From Armatimonadota bacterium (GTDB lineage Bacteria; Armatimonadota; Fimbriimonadia; Fimbriimonadales; Fimbriimonadaceae): DNA of 64,000 nt. The stretch is taken from contig JAIUNY010000014.1 of the NCBI GenBank assembly GCA_020161505.1, positions 1-64,000 on the forward strand. The letters are read 5' to 3'. A program made the position numbers and the translations under genes. Positions 61,251 to 64,000 of the stretch are shown in pieces. Numbering within the stretch: position 1 is the stretch's first letter; every line of letters starts with the position of its first letter. Below the pieces are notes generated by a model. That model was not told where the DNA came from and made no database searches. It was given only the letters and a program-made list of their open reading frames with translations.

Positions 61251-62624
61251 TTATCCTCCAGAAGGCAACGAACCGGGCGCAGGGTTCACACGTCCTGGGG
61301 CTTGGATCGGCGCGGGAGCGAAAGCGCGACCAACTTGCCGCATCACGACAATCCCGACGACGACCACGAACAGCGCCCACATCGCGCTTGGCCAATACAC
61401 ATAGTGACCGAAATACTTGAGCCACGCCATCGGCAAGTAGCTAAAGAACGCCATCAGGAGTGCCGCGATCCCCAGCCACCGCTCGCGCTCTGTCCACAGA
61501 GAGATCATTGTGGTGACATTGCTGCCGAGCCCGATCATATTCGTCCAGGGTGCCGCAGTAAGGAACAGCAGGATCCCAACATCCATCGAATGCAGGAATT
61601 CGCGTACATTGTTGCCCGCCGGGAAAGACCACTCCAGAAGCGAGAAGAACAGCCCCGGGCCATCCCGAAATTGCTGTGCCTGATACCCGGAGACCTCGCT
61701 CGGAACCAAAGCCCGTCTCAAGACAAAGTAGCCGACCAGAAGTGCCCAGAACCCGACATGAACCCCCCAATGCGGCAGTCGTCGATTGCATCGGAAGAAG
61801 ATCGCGATCCCGAGCAAGATCGCGGGCAGCATCACCGCCTGCTCATACGCGCCCAGCGAGAGCGCGACGCCGACGAACGAGACGCCGAGCCACAGCCAAG
61901 GAGCCCGGCCTGGCTTCGCGACTTCTGTTCCTTTCGTAGCCGGCAGGTCAGTCGCCGTGGGGTCGGGAGCAGAAAGTCGACCGGCGGTCAGCCGCTCGTA
62001 CCGGGCGTAGGCCGCCATGCTGATCAGCACGAAGAGCATCATCGTCGAGGCGGTTCGGCCAGGAAGCCAATAGACTACACGATCACGAAAATCCACCGGC
62101 CCAATCAAGATGGAGGCAAGAAAAACACACCCAAATGACGCAGAAAGCACCGTCCAGAACTTTGCCTTGCCGCCACGCGCGAGTCCAAACCAAACCCCGA
62201 AAGCCACGATCCAAAGCAGCCCACCCAGCGTCTCGAGCACGCCATAGCTGATGTGATAGAGCCCAAAGAGGATTGTCGAAAGCCCCGTGATCAAAGGCGA
62301 TTCCGTTAGCTCCCGCACCAGCCAGAAGAACAAAAGCAAACAAGCCGCTGCGATCAGGGCATTCGTTCGACCGTATCCCGGGGCCCAATCGCCATAGAGG
62401 GCCAGATCGGTCTGGAAGGGAAGCGTGGAGATCGGCCGATAGAAGTGGTTGAACAAGGGCCAATCCCCTTTGAACCAAGCCCAGAAATCCGGCTGGGCTT
62501 TCAAGGCCCGCAAAAGAACCGCGGTGTCCGAATCGTTCAGCAGGTGTCCCGCGCGACCGTGGCTCAGTACGATCCATACCGCCATGATCGCAGGGATCAC
62601 GAACCAGGGGAGCCAGCGCTTCAT
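61251..62624 (-). CDS. Polytopic membrane protein, glycosyltransferase GT-C-like
   Basis: About eleven membrane segments are visible in 457 residues (from WLPWFVIPAIMAVWIVLSHG at the N-terminus to ALFVVVVGIVVM near the end). An early loop contains the acidic pair NDSDTAVLLRAL, and FNHFYRPISTLPF follows. This layout resembles GT-C enzymes and related envelope proteins, but no diagnostic motif is certain. TAATAC lies 6 bases before the ATG. Confidence 0.7.
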   Translation of the reverse strand: MKRWLPWFVIPAIMAVWIVLSHGRAGHLLNDSDTAVLLRALKAQPDFWAWFKGDWPLFNHFYRPISTLPFQTDLALYGDWAPGYGRTNALIAAACLLLFFWLVRELTESPLITGLSTILFGLYHISYGVLETLGGLLWIVAFGVWFGLARGGKAKFWTVLSASFGCVFLASILIGPVDFRDRVVYWLPGRTASTMMLFVLISMAAYARYERLTAGRLSAPDPTATDLPATKGTEVAKPGRAPWLWLGVSFVGVALSLGAYEQAVMLPAILLGIAIFFRCNRRLPHWGVHVGFWALLVGYFVLRRALVPSEVSGYQAQQFRDGPGLFFSLLEWSFPAGNNVREFLHSMDVGILLFLTAAPWTNMIGLGSNVTTMISLWTERERWLGIAALLMAFFSYLPMAWLKYFGHYVYWPSAMWALFVVVVGIVVMRQVGRAFAPAPIQAPGRVNPAPGSLPSGG

Positions 62625-62733
62625 GCGCCTGTATTATCCCCTTTCAAGGGGGTCTAAGCAGTCCCAATCGCGCCGCATCGGTGAACCGGTCACCCATCTG
62701 GTGCGTTATGATTGCAAGCAAGGAAAACCCAAG

Positions 62734-63255
62734 ATGACAAAGTTTCGCACTGGATTGATGATTGCTGCTGTCGCGGTGGCCGCCGCGCTGATCGCGGTTC
62801 CGCAGAACTCCACCGCCAAGCTGGAAGGAAAAGTCGCGCCGAAGTTCAGCCTCAAAACCACCGATGGCAAGACGATCACCAACGATAGCTTCAAGGGCAA
62901 GCTGGTTCTCCTCGACTTCTGGGCCAGCTGGTGCGGACCCTGCAAAAAGGCAACCCCGACCATGGAGGCTCTGCACAAGAAGCACAGCAAGGCTGGACTG
63001 ACCGTGGTCGGCGTGAACTCACTCGAAGATGAGCCAGGCCCGAAGGAAGCCCGTGACTACAAGGCCAAGGGCAAGTACACGTTCACCTTCGCTTACGACG
63101 GCGACAAGGTTGCCAAGGCCTTTGGTGTCAGCGGCATCCCGCAGTTCGTTCTCATCGACCGAAAGGGCCGTGTCATCGAAACCTGGTTCGGATTCGACGA
63201 CAAGATCAAGAAGGACATGGAAGCCCGCGTGGCCAAAGAAGTCGCCAAGAAGTAA
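62734..63255 (+). CDS. TlpA-like thioredoxin family protein
   Basis: The 173-residue protein has a signal peptide or anchor (GLMIAAVAVAAALIAVP) and a thioredoxin fold with active site WASWCGPCKKA, VGVNSLEDEPG, and the cis-Pro in VSGIPQFVLID. It would reduce or form disulfides outside the cytosol, for example in cytochrome c or cell-wall protein maturation. The ATG at 62734 has AAGGAAAA about 8 bases upstream. Confidence 0.92.
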   Translation: MTKFRTGLMIAAVAVAAALIAVPQNSTAKLEGKVAPKFSLKTTDGKTITNDSFKGKLVLLDFWASWCGPCKKATPTMEALHKKHSKAGLTVVGVNSLEDEPGPKEARDYKAKGKYTFTFAYDGDKVAKAFGVSGIPQFVLIDRKGRVIETWFGFDDKIKKDMEARVAKEVAKK

Positions 63256-63281
63256 GGCTCATCGCTCTTTTGCAGTTTCAC

Positions 63282-63312
63282 GATCGCGTCCGCCGATGTG
63301 GGGGACGCGATC
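63282..63312 (+). terminator. Terminator of the tlpA-like gene
   Basis: GATCGCGTCC pairs perfectly with GGACGCGATC across an 11-base loop, followed by TTCTCGTT, 27 bases after the stop. Confidence 0.7.
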
Positions 63313-63397
63313 TTCTCGTTAGACACCTCAAGGTGGAAATCTCCGGGGAAAAGTGGGCCGGGAACCAGGTCGATTGGGGATAACCTGGACGACTGAC

Positions 63398-63919
63398 ATG
63401 AAGTGTCCCTACTGCGGCAATGCCGAACAGAAAGTGCTCGACTCCCGCCCAGCCAGGGAAGGAACAGCTGTCCGCCGCCGCCGAGAGTGTGACCACTGCC
63501 AGCGACGATTCACCACCTTTGAGGAGCCAGAGAAGCCCCGCGTCTTCGTCGTCAAGCGCGATGGCACACGCGAGGACTTCAATCGAGAAAAGCTCATGGG
63601 CTCGATGCTCCTGGCCTGCGGAAAGCGACCCGTGGCCATCCAAGATCTCGAGCATGCCGTGACAAGCATCGAGCGCCACATCTTCGATGAACACGAACAA
63701 GAAATCTCGACCAGCGAAATCGGCGAACTGGTCACCGATGAGCTCTACCGGATCGATTCCATTGCGTACATCCGGTATTCCAGCGTCTATCGAGGGTTCG
63801 AATGTCCGCAACAGTTTGCCGAAATCGTGCGTCGCATGCAAAAAGAAGAGCGCGCCCGCACGGCGGAATCCAAGCCGAATGGCAAGGCATCCCGGAAAGC
63901 TCAGCCCATCGACGTTTGA
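63398..63919 (+). CDS. nrdR: Transcriptional repressor NrdR
   Basis: NrdR represses ribonucleotide reductase genes when dATP is high. It has the N-terminal zinc ribbon (MKCPYCGN...CDHCQRRFTTFE) and the ATP-cone (VVKRDGTREDFNREKLMGSML). The product is 173 residues, with a basic C-terminal tail beyond the usual length. The ATG at 63398 begins the invariant MKCPYCG. It is the last gene in the window. Confidence 0.97.
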   Translation: MKCPYCGNAEQKVLDSRPAREGTAVRRRRECDHCQRRFTTFEEPEKPRVFVVKRDGTREDFNREKLMGSMLLACGKRPVAIQDLEHAVTSIERHIFDEHEQEISTSEIGELVTDELYRIDSIAYIRYSSVYRGFECPQQFAEIVRRMQKEERARTAESKPNGKASRKAQPIDV

Positions 63920-63941
63920 GAACGAGAGCGCACCAACCCAA

Positions 63942-63976
63942 ATTGCCCGGGCGATCCGCATGGATTTCCGGGCAAT
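63942..63976 (+). terminator. Hairpin downstream of nrdR
   Basis: ATTGCCCGG (63942-63950) pairs with CCGGGCAAT (63968-63976), 22 bases after the stop. A T tract is missing, so it may be a terminator of the weak kind or another structural element. Confidence 0.45.
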
Positions 63977-64000
63977 GTGTGTTGAAGGCGGAAATCAGCC

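Noticed and set aside
1-64000. Insertion sequences, prophage genes or integrases
   Set aside because: No transposase, integrase or phage structural motif was seen on either strand.

Overview
The window looks like a chromosomal segment of a GC-rich, free-living bacterium. Two PEP-CTERM secreted proteins (anchor motif PEPAT plus a basic tail), a YD-repeat (RHS) fragment, a family 44 glycoside hydrolase and many apparently leaderless genes would fit the Armatimonadota/Fimbriimonadia or a related lineage. That placement is an inference; no rRNA is present. Three tRNA genes are visible: Asn-GTT, Ala-GGC and Cys-GCA.

The left 21 kb is an accessory, defence-rich region. It opens with a type I-C CRISPR-Cas module read leftwards: cas3, a 750-base gap, then cas5c, cas8c, cas7, cas4, cas1 and the start of cas2. 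The main array probably lies beyond the left edge. The cas3-cas5 gap is the most interesting part of the window. It holds a complete promoter (TTGACA-N17-TACAGT), a mini-ORF behind a Shine-Dalgarno sequence, and a lone 3' end of a type I-C repeat (GGATTGAAAC). The bases that follow this repeat end act like a spacer: they match the -35 region of that same promoter at 15 of 18 positions, directly next to a TTC PAM, with the first two mismatches at guide positions 6 and 12. This is the architecture of a CreTA/CreR element, a crRNA-like RNA that makes Cascade repress a nearby promoter. Two small ORFs, a terminator and a second promoter for cas5 follow. Upstream of cas3 lie a two-copy 37-bp repeat with CRISPR-like spacing and a broken RHS fragment.

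Next comes a translationally coupled three-gene operon: an M15-like peptidase, an alpha/beta-hydrolase fused to a metacaspase, and an unknown 267-residue protein. It is a good candidate for a suicide or defence system. Further on are tRNA-Asn, a membrane-anchored Mrr-type nuclease, a PEP-CTERM protein, two short-chain dehydrogenases, a GH44 enzyme and a lower-GC RloA/RloB (AbiL-like) pair.

From 21.5 kb onward the content is mostly housekeeping: S41 protease, 5-oxoprolinase genes (with an unusual pxpA-pxpC fusion), dut, purA, aldo/keto reductase, mutS, CCA-adding enzyme, AI-2E-type transporter, S10 peptidase, kbl, a NarL-type response regulator, an OppD-type ATPase, TetR, alr, serA, a DUF255 thioredoxin-like protein, a chromosome-segregation/cell-wall run (scpA-scpB-dacA-pseudouridine synthase), a histidine kinase whose 3' end overlaps tRNA-Cys, osmC, tpiA, a cluster of palindromes, comF, an MFS transporter, hemW, a membrane glycosyltransferase-like protein, a TlpA-like thioredoxin and nrdR. 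Many of these genes have a -10-like hexamer only 6-7 bases before the start codon, so much of this chromosome is probably translated from leaderless mRNAs.
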